DNA from: Raphanus sativus
Taxonomy: Eukaryota > Streptophyta > Magnoliopsida > Brassicales > Brassicaceae
Direction of reading: 5' to 3'
DNA length: 64,000 nt
Assembly (NCBI RefSeq): GCF_000801105.2
Contig: NC_079514.1
Location: 23,848,293-23,912,292 of the forward strand
Position 1 is the first letter of the stretch; each line of letters starts with the position of its first letter. A model generated the notes under the pieces. That model was not told where the DNA came from and searched no databases. It saw only the letters and a program-made list of their open reading frames with translations. Shown here piece after piece: positions 1 to 10,340 of the stretch. Position numbers and translations under genes: made by a program.

Positions 1-442
1 GCGAAAGGTGTATCGCTCGATATCTCAAAAGGATATCGACCGACTCTTTTTCTGTGTCATCATGCGAAAGGTGTGGCCAGAGATCTAGATATTTTAACCA
101 GTGATTCATTCACATATGTTAAGCGGCTGAGATCTATAGTATCATGCAAGCAACTTATTAAGGCATTTATAGAGATTATAATCTCCATTCCCGAATAGAA
201 ACCCTATATCTAGCACTCTTTATCCCATTTAAACAACCCTTCATATTGTTAGTTAGAGAAACTGCCTTGCTCATTTAGGAATTGTTATTTTCATTTCTAT
301 CATATAAACCAACCTTGCCTAGGATTGATTAGTAGGTTTTATTTAATTGGTTCCCTAGCTCCTCGTGATTCGATCCCTAAGTACTACAACTGTACCTCTT
401 ATTTGAGAGAGTAAGCTCTACTAGGTAATTTGAGCACTATCA
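1..442 (+). repeat. Athila-like LTR, 3' part, cut by window start
   Basis: It matches the 3' two-fifths of the complete LTRs at 19009 and 53021 read in the opposite orientation. It carries the TATCGACCGA and TCGCTCGAT variants of the family palindrome and the U5 block with the GTACTACAACTGTACCTC segment. It ends at GGTAATTTGAGCACTATCA (424-442). No primer-binding site follows; the next base starts an unrelated gypsy fragment. Confidence 0.8.
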
Positions 443-1155
443 ATGAACCGAAATTGCTTAGGCCAAAGAATCAATTTGATTTTGTTCATGATAAAAAGCT
501 TTCAGATTTGGCACTGTCTCATTCTTTTCCTAACAGTTTCACACCTTGGCCTGATTTTGAGATTGATAAACCAATTTTTGGCGATCAGTTTGATTGTTTG
601 ATGCTTTTCCACGTGCTTGATGATTATTCTAAGAGCTTGGATCCTGTTTTTGATGTCGTAAGGATAGAGAAACCCTTTGATTATTTCTTTCGCAGATTTG
701 ATGTGGTTTCTCAAGTTGTTTTGAAAGTGCAGGATATAAAGGATCAAATTCAGATGGAAGCAAGCAGAGGAGGACAACACAAAACTTGTGTTCTTGGAAT
801 ATGGGACTGGAACTACTTGATAAAAATGAGCTCAAACCTCCAAGGAAGTTTCTGTCCATACTTTTCCTTCACAGAATTTTCCATGAATTTTAAATCCTTT
901 GTGTCTGATTCATTTCCTTTTGATACAGGTAAAATGGATTTGAGGACAAATCCTTTTGAAGAGGGAGAGTATGATAGAACCAAAATCGAACACCGTCCTT
1001 TTTGGTTCATGGACACGGTCCAAGGTGGCGACCTTGTCGACCAGCTAGACCTAGCCGAGGTTTTCTCATCAGATTATGCCAGTTCCCTTATCATCTATGC
1101 AATCTTGGATGAGCTGAATACTCAATTGAGCTGGAATGACACTATCATGGAATAG
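443..1155 (+). pseudogene. Ty3/gypsy polyprotein C-terminal fragment
   Basis: This is an open frame of about 237 codons with no credible start of its own. It enters directly from the LTR end at 442 and stops at 1153-1155. The segment LRTNPFEEGEY near residue 170 resembles, from memory, the tail of Brassicaceae chromovirus-type gypsy polyproteins. The upstream block with LFHVLDDYSKSLDPVFDV and IEKPFDYFFRRFDVV is a spacer-like region I know only from such elements. No catalytic motif of protease, reverse transcriptase, RNase H or integrase is visible, so this is a remnant joined to an LTR of another family. The duplicate at 4960-5672 differs by a Gly-to-Cys-type change at the codon near 929/5446. 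Lineage assignment is uncertain. Confidence 0.6.
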
Positions 1156-1898
1156 CTTGGCTGGACTAACACTCACCCGGACGACCTGAGCAAGGTTGTT
1201 CGATCTTCCAAGCTGGTTCGACCATCAAACCACCCGAGAAGCAACACAGACATATGTTCATTGTTCGAAGCATATCTTCTAAACCATGATGTTTCTTCGC
1301 GTGAAACTACTTAGATAATGTGCTCAACTCAATTATGGAACTCCTCGAAGAAGAACGAGATCAAATGGAGTTCAGATGAGGGAGTTATGCCATGTACAAA
1401 TCAGGTGATGTTCAGTTCTCGCGAATTCAGATATGTGTGGACCGTCCCGCGTGTTTCCTTATTCTTCCCAGCATGGAGTGCACGACCTGAATGAACCTGG
1501 ACAGTAGCAAGGATCACTTTGACTGGTCTTCATCAGTTTCCGCAGCCTTGACCAGGAATACATCATTTTCCGCAACTTTGACTCAATAATAATTATCTAG
1601 TCAAATGTTGTATTTTTCTATGCATTGTTTTCTGCATTTTCTTTTATTTCTCTTTGACTACAAACCTTATAAATATGTAATCTCTGCAAAGAAATAAAAA
1701 TCAGATTGTTCTCCAAGTTTCGATCATTCTTTTGTTGGACCGTGCATCATATCCGGCAACGATCGAAGTCTGGTAGTATCATTGGGCCTTCCGCAACCCT
1801 TTGTGTCACCATTCATCCCATCAGTTCTCAATCCTCCCGGATCTGAGTCCATATCATCCATACCGAAAGAGTGATCCTTATTTTGGTTCTATCACTTG
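1156..1898 (+). other. Untranslated/LTR-like tail with TATA-type box
   Basis: No coding sequence is supported here. The stretch looks like the untranslated end and LTR of the preceding gypsy fragment. A TATA-like TTATAAATAT lies at 1667-1676, followed by an A-rich leader. The sequence TGGTAGTATCATTGGGCC at 1771-1788 sits where a primer-binding site might be, but I cannot match it to a tRNA. The same holds at 5673-6415 in the second unit. LTR borders could not be fixed. Confidence 0.4.
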
Positions 1899-2252
1899 GA
1901 TCATCCGACTCGCCATAAGCCGGGCTCAATTCGTCCCGCTCGCCATATGGCGAACTGAGCTTGGATCGTCTGAATCGCCATATGGTGAGGGATCGTCCCG
2001 CTCGCCATATGGAGAGGGATCGTCCAGCTCGTCATATGGCGAGTCGGGCTTGGATCGTCCCTCTAGCAATATGGCAAGCTGGGCTCGGATCGTCCCGCTC
2101 ACCATACGGCGAGCTGGGCGTGGTTCGCGCCGTTCGCATATGGCGAGCTGGGTTGGATCGTCCCGCTCGCATATGGCGAGATGGGCTTGGATTGTCCTGC
2201 TTGCCATATGGCGAGCGGGGCTTGGTTTGTCCCACTTGCTGTATTGCGAGTT
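1899..2252 (+). repeat. Tandem array of 27-35 bp palindromic units
   Basis: About eleven imperfect units follow the pattern GGATCGTCCCGCTCGCCAT then ATGGCGAGCTGGGCTT. The core CTCGCCATATGGCGAG is a perfect 16-bp palindrome in the best units. Some units lack the last 8 bp, and the terminal units are the most degenerate. Open frames on both strands across the array are by-products of the repeat. The array probably lies in the LTR of a Tat-like element on the minus strand, because a polypurine-tract-like run follows at 2392. Confidence 0.85.
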
Positions 2253-2391
2253 GGCGAGTTGGACGAGGGCAAAGCCCTTTCGATACCTCGAAGATTTCTA
2301 CTTCGGTCATTTCTGAAATTATTTCAGGGAAGTTTCTCAAGAATAGCAATTTTAGACATTGATTTCTAGATTACTGTTTTTGAGCCAAACA

Positions 2392-2405
2392 GTTAGCCCC
2401 CAGCC
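2392..2405 (-). promoter_or_regulatory. Polypurine tract and LTR edge of a minus-strand Tat-like element
   Basis: On the minus strand GGCTGGGGGCTAAC is followed by TGTTTGGCTC. This parallels the element at 9880-9893, where CTGGGGGGCTAAC precedes the LTR start TGTTAGGG. It places an LTR on the minus strand ending at 2391, with internal sequence to the right. The copy at about 6909-6921 has one G fewer. Confidence 0.6.
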
Positions 2406-2611
2406 TGCAAGTTTCGAAGGCGATTCTTGCGGGTGAGTGATGTTTTTAATCAAAATCTACAAATTTCGGCTAGGAATGCATTTTTTTTTTCTCTCAAAAC
2501 TTTTTTTCGAGATTATTTTATTACGGAGAGTCAGCTCATCCTTATATTTCTAGAAGTAGTGGACTCTCATTCGCCATTCTCTCCACACGTTCCCATCCTT
2601 CCAAATTCTCT

Positions 2612-3037
2612 ATGCCTTCTCTCTTAAAGCTTTACGCTAAAATGACTTCTTCCCAAGGTGACAAGAAGAGCTGTGACGTTGAGATGGGTGATGCTTCCCT
2701 TCGTGCGAGCTCGTCGAACTTGACCCTTCCCGGAGCTATGCTGGCCTATGTGGCAGGGTTTTTCTATTGTCAGGATAAGTTGGCTCGCCGTGAAGCTGAG
2801 AAGGAGCTTGGCCCAACTTGTACTGAGCCATCAAGGTTTCCTGCTCCGACCGGTGATTCAATCCCTGAAGTCAAGATGCAGCCTTCGCACGATGTCGTTC
2901 CTCATGGAGGGGCGTCCGCCATACTCGTGCTTGTGCCGGAGGCTTCAGCCCAACCGTCCGGCTCGTCTACGACACTGGTTCCGGTTGATGAAATAAAGCA
3001 GACTCGTGAATCCATGCCTCCTCCTCCAATGGATTAG
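2612..3037 (+). CDS. Uncharacterised 141-aa ORF in the antisense-gene position of a Tat-like element
   Basis: The ORF starts MPSLLKLYAKMTSSQGDKK and ends PPPPMD. It sits about 220 bp from the LTR edge and points away from it, antisense to the element it belongs to. The antisense gene at 14417-16225 has the same arrangement. It may therefore be the first exon, or a truncated form, of such a gene, but I see no similarity to the PF04195-like segment. The middle (LTLPGAMLAYVAGFFYCQDK) is weakly hydrophobic and the C-terminal half is low-complexity, rich in Ser, Pro and Ala. In the duplicate the upstream frame is also open from 6953 because of T-run differences. Function unknown. Confidence 0.4.
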   Translation: MPSLLKLYAKMTSSQGDKKSCDVEMGDASLRASSSNLTLPGAMLAYVAGFFYCQDKLARREAEKELGPTCTEPSRFPAPTGDSIPEVKMQPSHDVVPHGGASAILVLVPEASAQPSGSSTTLVPVDEIKQTRESMPPPPMD

Positions 3038-3124
3038 TCAATGACACACGACTCTAGATAACACAGATGTATGATTTCATGGTAAAGACGAAAGTGACTA
3101 CAAGAGAAAAGGTGCATTAGAAGA

Positions 3125-3233
3125 AACAGGTCATGCACATTAGATAGCGGTTTTTTGTACAATAGTGTTTTAACAGGTGATGTATCACCACCGTCATAAC
3201 AGGTCATGCACATTAGATAGCGGTTTTTTGTAC
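3125..3233 (+). repeat. 36-bp direct repeat, two copies
   Basis: The same 36 bases, beginning AACAGGTCATGCACATTAGA, occur at 3125-3160 and 3198-3233, 73 bp apart. The pair recurs in the second unit at about 7640-7748. The remainder of 3038-3347 shows nothing I can name. Confidence 0.85.
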
Positions 3234-3347
3234 TGCTACCGAATTGTGATATACTATAAGCTCAACTCATCGCTGTGATACATTCTGCTGGAATTACACA
3301 AAAATGGACAATACACAATTAAATATGGATACTGAGTAGCACGGAAC

Positions 3348-3468
3348 TTGTTGGAAACAGAGGTCCTAAAACCCAGCATAACTAAGCTCCAAGCCTTTGC
3401 TTGGAAGATTAAAGCTCCCGAGAATATATGTTATCTTATATGGCAGTTGATAATAGGACATGTGGCTT
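3348..3468 (+). pseudogene. LINE (zf-RVT-like) scrap
   Basis: A short frame reads KLQAFAWKIKAPENICYLIW and IIGHVA. It resembles the zinc-finger domain that follows reverse transcriptase in plant L1 elements (pattern WKIKAPxK...LWQ). It is interrupted at 3469 by the CACTA terminus. It is too short for firm assignment. The copy is at 7863-7983. Confidence 0.45.
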
Positions 3469-3690
3469 CACTACAAGAGAACATATGCATAACGACAAAA
3501 AAATTTAGTCGTTATGTGGTCATAATGGTCACATTACGACGAAACGCATTTCGTTGTTAATTGCCCGTCGTAATGCACAGTTCGTCGTAAAGTGGTCGTT
3601 ATATTATGACTATTTAATTTCGTCGTAACTTAGTTATATTATGACTATTTAATTTCGTCGTAAAGTGGTCGTTATATTATGACTATTTAA
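3469..3690 (+). mobile_element. CACTA (En/Spm) transposon end, truncated
   Basis: It begins CACTACAAGAGAAC, the classic terminal sequence of plant CACTA elements. Subterminal repeats in both orientations follow (GTCGTTATGTGG, ACGACGAAA, TCGTCGTAA, TCGTTATATTATGAC). Only one end is present; the sequence changes at about 3690 into an Athila-like LTR. This copy carries an extra internal repeat of TTATATTATGACTATTTAAT that the 7984 copy lacks, so the two diverged at the breakpoint. Confidence 0.72.
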
Positions 3691-4959
3691 TTTCAGGTTC
3701 AGGAGCATTTTGTGAGAAAGTGATGTTTTTGCAGCATTTTGGAGTACAAGAGATGATACACCCGAGTTGACCATTCAAGACTAAGTCGGAAGTCAACATT
3801 GCGATTACAATCGATCGATACTCACCATGAGTTGTCGATCGATGTAGCTGAAAAGATCCGCGTACTAGAAGATTATAATCGATCGATACACATTTAGTGT
3901 TATCGATCGATATCGAGGACGAAATGGTTTAGCCGACTACTTCACCAAGACTTCACCAAATTACGAGATTGCCCCTGACGAGTTTTTAACCTAATGGAAA
4001 TGCTTAAATACTCCTGCTAAGTACTTTTGACGGCAAGTTTGGAAACCCTTTGAAGCTTGAAGCTTTTCACAACCAAAGCAGAGAGTGTGAGAGAGAGACT
4101 AGAGTTTTATTTGTTTGAGAGAGATTGGAGAGATTTCTCATCTCCTTTTGTATTTCTACTTTATTCTATCTATGCAATTCTTTCATCTATCTATTGTTAT
4201 GAATTGTTTAGCTATGTCTGAGTAGTCTACTTGTTAGATCTAGGGTTTAAATAGGTTTGTGGGATTAGCCCCAAGCTATAATTGCTAAGTTGTGATACTC
4301 ATCAAATGGATTGTACCCTATGCTTGTTTTAGAGTAGCTAACTAGAAAATAGATCACTAGGATCTTAGATTATCTTGAATTATCCATTTGAGCGATGCCT
4401 GTTTCCCGTTGAGAAGAACGACAGTTCCTCCTTGAGACCTCACGGTCATATTCGGTTCGCGCCTAGGCAGATCTAGAAGCCATCGATCGATACCCTACTG
4501 GTAAATCGATCGGCGCCGCGAAAGGTGTATCGCTCGATATCTCAAAAGGATATCGACCGACTTTTTTTCTGTGTCATCATGCGAAAGGTGTGGCCAGAGA
4601 TCTAGATATTTTAACCAGTGATTCATTCACATATGTTAAGCGGCTGAGATCTATAGTATCATGCAAGCAACTTATTAAGGCATTTATAGAGATTATAATC
4701 TCCATTCCCGAATAGAAACCCTATATCTAGCACTCTTTATCCCATTTAAACAACCCTTCATATTGTTAGTTAGAGCAACTGCCTTGCTCATTTAGGAATT
4801 GTTATTTTCATTTCTATCATATAAACCAACCTTGCCTAGGATTGATTAGTAGGTTTTATTTAATTGGTTCCCTAGCTCCTCGTGATTCGATCCCTAAGTA
4901 CTACAACTGTACCTCTTATTTGAGAGAGTAAGCTCTACTAGGTAATTTGAGCACTATCA
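3691..4959 (+). repeat. Athila-like LTR, 5'-truncated
   Basis: It is the plus-orientation counterpart of the LTR at 39235-40067 and of 19009-20361. The first ~90 bp, which should begin TGATATACCATGG, are missing, and TTTCAGGTTCAGG fuses to the CACTA end with a TTTCAG microhomology. A TATA-like CTTAAATACT lies near 4003. Palindromes of the TCGATCGA family occur at 3812-3845, 3881-3911 and about 4485-4512. It ends CACTATCA at 4959. Confidence 0.8.
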
Positions 4960-5672
4960 ATGAACCGAAATTGCTTAGGCCAAAGAATCAATTTGATTTT
5001 GTTCATGATAAAAAGCTTTCAGATTTGGCACTGTCTCATTCTTTTCCTAACAGTTTCACACCTTGGCCTGATTTTGAGATTGATAAACCAATTTTTGGCG
5101 ATCAGTTTGATTGTTTGATGCTTTTCCACGTGCTTGATGATTATTCTAAGAGCTTGGATCCTGTTTTTGATGTCGTAAGGATAGAGAAACCCTTTGATTA
5201 TTTCTTTCGCAGATTTGATGTGGTTTCTCAAGTTGTTTTGAAAGTGCAGGATATAAAGGATCAAATTCAGATGGAAGCAAGCAGAGGAGGACAACACAAA
5301 ACTTGTGTTCTTGGAATATGGGACTGGAACTACTTGATAAAAATGAGCTCAAACCTCCAAGGAAGTTTCTGTCCATACTTTTCCTTCACAGAATTTTCCA
5401 TGAATTTTAAATCCTTTGTGTCTGATTCATTTCCTTTTGATACATGTAAAATGGATTTGAGGACAAATCCTTTTGAAGAGGGAGAGTATGATAGAACCAA
5501 AATCGAACACCGTCCTTTTTGGTTCATGGACACGGTCCAAGGTGGCGACCTTGTCGACCAGCTAGACCTAGCCGAGGTTTTCTCATCAGATTATGCCAGT
5601 TCCCTTATCATCTATGCAATCTTGGATGAGCTGAATACTCAATTGAGCTGGAATGACACTATCATGGAATAG
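4960..5672 (+). pseudogene. Second copy of the gypsy polyprotein fragment
   Basis: It duplicates 443-1155 at an offset of 4,517 with one visible residue change (the codon near 5446 reads Cys where unit 1 has Gly). The same truncation applies: it enters from the LTR end and stops at 5670-5672. The untranslated tail 5673-6415 repeats 1156-1898, including a TATA-like sequence at 6184-6193. Confidence 0.6.
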
Positions 5673-6415
5673 CTTGGCTGGACTAACACTCACCCGGACG
5701 ACCTGAGCAAGGTTGTTCGATCTTCCAAGCTGGTTCGACCATCAAACCACCCGAGAAGCAACACAGACATATGTTCATTGTTCGAAGCATATCTTCTAAA
5801 CCATGATGTTTCTTCGCGTGAAACTACTTAGATAATGTGCTCAACTCAATTATGGAACTCCTCGAAGAAGAACGAGATCAAATGGAGTTCAGATGAGGGA
5901 GTTATGCCATGTACAAATCAGGTGATGTTCAGTTCTCGCGAATTCAGATATGTGTGGACCGTCCCGCGTGTTTCCTTATTCTTCCCAGCATGGAGTGCAC
6001 GACCTGAATGAACCTGGACAGTAGCAAGGATCACTTTGACTGGTCTTCATCAGTTTCCGCAGCCTTGACCAGGAATACATCATTTTCCGCAACTTTGACT
6101 CAATAATAATTATCTAGTCAAATGTTGTATTTTTCTATGCATTGTTTTCTGCATTTTCTTTTATTTCTCTTTGACTACAAACCTTATAAATATGTAATCT
6201 CTGCAAAGAAATAAAAATCAGATTGTTCTCCAAGTTTCGATCATTCTTTTGTTGGACCGTGCATCATATCCGGCAACGATCGAAGTCTGGTAGTATCATT
6301 GGGCCTTCCGCAACCCTTTGTGTCACCATTCATCCCATCAGTTCTCAATCCTCCCGGATCTGAGTCCATATCATCCATACCGAAAGAGTGATCCTTATTT
6401 TGGTTCTATCACTTG

Positions 6416-6769
6416 GATCATCCGACTCGCCATAAGCCGGGCTCAATTCGTCCCGCTCGCCATATGGCGAACTGAGCTTGGATCGTCTGAATCGCCATAT
6501 GGTGAGGGATCGTCCCGCTCGCCATATGGAGAGGGATCGTCCAGCTCGTCATATGGCGAGTCGGGCTTGGATCGTCCCTCTAGCAATATGGCAAGCTGGG
6601 CTCGGATCGTCCCGCTCACCATACGGCGAGCTGGGCGTGGTTCGCGCCGTTCGCATATGGCGAGCTGGGTTGGATCGTCCCGCTCGCATATGGCGAGATG
6701 GGCTTGGATTGTCCTGCTTGCCATATGGCGAGCGGGGCTTGGTTTGTCCCACTTGCTGTATTGCGAGTT
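6416..6769 (+). repeat. Second copy of the palindromic tandem array
   Basis: It duplicates 1899-2252 unit by unit, with the same core CTCGCCATATGGCGAG. I saw no differences between the arrays. This is notable because tandem arrays normally change quickly, and it argues for a very recent or artefactual duplication. Confidence 0.85.
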
Positions 6770-7126
6770 GGCGAGTTGGACGAGGGCAAAGCCCTTTCGA
6801 TACCTCGAAGATTTCTACTTCGGTCATTTCTGAAATTATTTCAGGGAAGTTTCTCAAGAATAGCAATTTTAGACATTGATTTCTAGATTACTGTTTTTGA
6901 GCCAAACAGTTAGCCCCAGCCTGCAAGTTTCGAAGGCGATTCTTGCGGGTGAGTGATGTTTTTAATCAAAATCTACAAATTTCGGCTAGGAATGCATTTT
7001 TTTTTCTCTCAAAACTTTTTTTCGAGATTATTTTATTACGGAGAGTCAGCTCATCCTTATATTTCTAGAAGTAGTGGACTCTCATTCGCCATTCTCTCCA
7101 CACGTTCCCATCCTTCCAAATTCTCT

Positions 7127-7552
7127 ATGCCTTCTCTCTTAAAGCTTTACGCTAAAATGACTTCTTCCCAAGGTGACAAGAAGAGCTGTGACGTTGAGAT
7201 GGGTGATGCTTCCCTTCGTGCGAGCTCGTCGAACTTGACCCTTCCCGGAGCTATGCTGGCCTATGTGGCAGGGTTTTTCTATTGTCAGGATAAGTTGGCT
7301 CGCCGTGAAGCTGAGAAGGAGCTTGGCCCAACTTGTACTGAGCCATCAAGGTTTCCTGCTCCGACCGGTGATTCAATCCCTGAAGTCAAGATGCAGCCTT
7401 CGCACGATGTCGTTCCTCATGGAGGGGCGTCCGCCATACTCGTGCTTGTGCCGGAGGCTTCAGCCCAACCGTCCGGCTCGTCTACGACACTGGTTCCGGT
7501 TGATGAAATAAAGCAGACTCGTGAATCCATGCCTCCTCCTCCAATGGATTAG
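7127..7552 (+). CDS. Second copy of the 141-aa ORF
   Basis: It duplicates 2612-3037. I place the start at the same Met (MPSLLKLYAKM). A longer frame from 6953 exists only because the T-run near 7000 is shorter here, so the upstream extension is not conserved between copies. The 36-bp direct repeats follow at about 7640-7748. Confidence 0.4.
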   Translation: MPSLLKLYAKMTSSQGDKKSCDVEMGDASLRASSSNLTLPGAMLAYVAGFFYCQDKLARREAEKELGPTCTEPSRFPAPTGDSIPEVKMQPSHDVVPHGGASAILVLVPEASAQPSGSSTTLVPVDEIKQTRESMPPPPMD

Positions 7553-7862
7553 TCAATGACACACGACTCTAGATAACACAGATGTATGATTTCATGGTAA
7601 AGACGAAAGTGACTACAAGAGAAAAGGTGCATTAGAAGAAACAGGTCATGCACATTAGATAGCGGTTTTTTGTACAATAGTGTTTTAACAGGTGATGTAT
7701 CACCACCGTCATAACAGGTCATGCACATTAGATAGCGGTTTTTTGTACTGCTACCGAATTGTGATATACTATAAGCTCAACTCATCGCTGTGATACATTC
7801 TGCTGGAATTACACAAAAATGGACAATACACAATTAAATATGGATACTGAGTAGCACGGAAC

Positions 7863-7983
7863 TTGTTGGAAACAGAGGTCCTAAAACCCAGCATAACTAA
7901 GCTCCAAGCCTTTGCTTGGAAGATTAAAGCTCCCGAGAATATATGTTATCTTATATGGCAGTTGATAATAGGACATGTGGCTT
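7863..7983 (+). pseudogene. Second copy of the LINE scrap
   Basis: It duplicates 3348-3468, including WKIKAPENICYLIW, and is again cut by the CACTA terminus at 7984. Confidence 0.45.
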
Positions 7984-8170
7984 CACTACAAGAGAACATA
8001 TGCATAACGACAAAAATTTTTAGTCGTTATGTGGTCATAATGGTCACATTACGACGAAACGCATTTCGTTGTTAATTGCCCGTCGTAATGCACAGTTCGT
8101 CGTAAAGTGGTCGTTATATTATGACTATTTAATTTCGTCGTAACTTAGTCGTAATATATTTCGTTGTAAA
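7984..8170 (+). mobile_element. Second CACTA end, truncated
   Basis: It begins CACTACAAGAGAAC and carries the same subterminal repeats as 3469. It continues TTAGTCGTAATATATTTCGT and stops at 8170, where a differently oriented LTR starts with TGATACGTGC. It is probably the less rearranged version of this junction. Confidence 0.7.
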
Positions 8171-8948
8171 TGATACGTGCTCAAATTACCCTAAAGCAAC
8201 TTTACTCTCATCAAAAGAGGTCAAGTTGTAGTACTTAGGGATCGAATCCACATGGAGTTAGGGAACTCACTAGATCTTATTATAACTAAGCTAGGTTGAA
8301 GAATTCAAAGCAGTAAATTGCAAGTAACTTAAAACTGGCGAGTAAGACAATTACTCAATTGATTGATTGGGGGTTTAACAGATATGATGAAGGCGCTAAA
8401 CTTAGAATTCCTACTAAGGTTATCAGGATTATAATAGTATGAATGCATATGTGAGATGCTTGCATGATATTAAAGAACCCAACGGTAACAATAACCGTAC
8501 CACTGTCGTTTTCTGGGTTATCTATTACTAGTTCCAATGATTCACTACTTAGCGCATGTCATAATCAGGAAGCCATCCATCGATGTTCTGTCGAACGTAT
8601 CGATCGACATAGCCTTGCGTCAATTAATCGATATCTCTATAGGAGAATTGATCGATGCGCCTCTAGTAAGCTTTAAGCGCGGGTTGATAACAGTTCACCA
8701 GAGATTTCCTAGACCATGTTGTCGCTTGCACTTAGCAAATTCTTGTTCAAAGAAGATAAATCCAAGGATAATATCCACTGTCATCATGTATAGGTTAGCA
8801 ACTCCTATACAAGCATTAAGAACAATCTTCTAAGATAAATATTACATGCTCAAATATTCATATTTGGGGCTAATCTCTCAAAACCTATTTGAATCCTAAA
8901 TCTAACAAAGATTTTTACTCAGACATAGCCAAGGCAAAGCATCATAAC
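8171..8948 (-). repeat. Athila-like LTR (second subtype), truncated
   Basis: It starts TGATACGTGCTCAAATTACCC and shares the U5 block around GTAGTACTTAGGGATCGAAT with the LTRs of elements A and B. The remainder differs in sequence. It contains TCGATCGACATAG-type motifs near 8600-8650. It is cut at about 8948 by Tat sequence with an AAC microhomology. A related copy starts at 18353. Confidence 0.72.
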
Positions 8949-9892
8949 ATCGGAATAAACTCCTCCGCGACAGACGCAGCGTTAAGTCGGACGTAAAAGA
9001 AGAATTGTCTCTAATTGTTAAAATTGGAAACAGTTCTCCTTACTACCAGCATTATGGGACGAGGAGTCAGTCGCCAGGAGGCAGACTCCTTGTTGTATTG
9101 CAGCCTCAGAAGCGCCTCAAAATGGTCGGCGGTAAGGGATAAGCCGCGCTCGTAACTCAGAATTACGAGACCAATAAGGATCTCGAAACTCGTAGGGCTC
9201 AGCTGGTTAAACGAAACCTGAAAACGGTCCAGTACGCGGACAATGATCTCAGGAATCGGAAACCAGATACGACAGCGCGACAAAAAGGCCTCGTAACACG
9301 TGAAGTAGCCTTCCGGAGGATGGTCGGTGCTTTCTCTGACCCTAGGAATCCGGAACTCAACCGCGTCCGGAACTCCGGCAAACTTCCGAAGCGTCTCGAG
9401 AAAAAGATCAGTGGTCTTACTCGGCAGATGGGTCCCCGTTTTCCGAGCTCGGCAGATCGGAAAATTTTCCTCTCCGGGACGTTTGATACGATCACTGCTT
9501 GCTCTCCAATACGCGTCGCGTTCAGCCGCATTCGGAGGAAGTTTGAACTCGGCCTTCAGAACGAGGAGTTCTTCATCCTGGTTGCAATCAGGAGAAGAAG
9601 TCACGGGAGTGTTCTTCTTAGAAGACTTCTTTCCGCTTCTAAACAACTTTGACATTTTGGTGAAGGATTTTCTTTCTAAATTTTTTCTTTTCTTGAGAGG
9701 ATTCTTCAAAGAAAGTCTTATGAAAGATGGGTGAGTAAAAATGAAAGAGTTACCCCCCTTTTATAAACTTCAGGATTTACTATTCAAGTTCGGACTTTTG
9801 GATACCAACTTGGCCTAAAAACTCGCCTAAACTCGCCAAACCATACAACAGAATCTCGTCAACCCACGATTCTACCGCACTGGGGGGCTAAC
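8949..9892 (-). pseudogene. Truncated upstream copy of Tat antisense gene (exon 1 part)
   Basis: It is a near-identical copy of 15519-16462. The ORF runs from 9709 down to 9011, where the codon that reads Trp in the other copy is TAG (C at 15583, T at 9013 on the plus strand). The PF04195-like segment (PPEGYFTCYEAFLSRCRIW, then QLSPTSFEILIGLVIL) is present. The gene is cut at 8949, so the rest of exon 1 and exon 2 are missing. A polypurine tract CTGGGGGGCTAAC at 9880-9892 directly precedes the LTR at 9893. This is the 3' end of a Tat element whose downstream LTR is shared with the next one. Confidence 0.8.
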
Positions 9893-10340
9893 TGTTAGGG
9901 TCGAAATCGGACAAGGCAAAGTTGGCTTCCAAAATTTCCGTTTAAAAATTATTTACTTAAGAACAATTTTACGGTTTTTCGGAAAAGAAAAACCTATATG
10001 AAAAATTTGCGGAAAAATCTTGTTTTAAGACAGCGATTCTTTAAAACGACGATTTCCTAATCAACGATCTGAAAAATCAATGATTTCTTTAAAAGACAAT
10101 GACTTCTTAATCAACGACTTAAGAAATCAACGATTTCTTAATCAACGACTTGAGAAATCAACGATTTAAGAAAGTAACGATTTCTTAAAATCAAACGGAA
10201 CTTTGTTATCAAAGGACCAAACCTCCGCAAACAAACATCCTAAGAGAATCGTAGCTTTGCGATAGGTTCAAACACTTGGATAACGGACCTCAAACCACGG
10301 CATAAACCCGATCGCGATGGCTATCGGGTCACGAACAAGA

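Larger units (their letters stand above)
1..8170 (+). repeat. 4,517-bp direct tandem duplication (two units)
   Basis: The sequence from 1 reappears at 4518 and runs in parallel to about 3640 and 8150. The offset is 4,517 up to about 2400 and 4,515 after small homopolymer changes near 2395 and 2480. I see only scattered differences, for example 256 A/C, the codon near 929 and T-run lengths, so the copies look more than 99% identical. Each unit holds the tail of an Athila-like LTR, a gypsy polyprotein fragment, palindromic tandem repeats, a Tat-like antisense-type ORF, a LINE scrap and a CACTA end. Unit 1 is cut by the window edge. The internal junction is at about 3690, where the CACTA end meets a truncated LTR. 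Either a recent unequal exchange or an assembly duplication could explain it. Confidence 0.93.

Noticed and set aside
1926..2362. Overlapping ORFs on both strands across the palindromic array
   Set aside because: Every frame is open because of the repeat; proteins are repetitive with no conserved motif.
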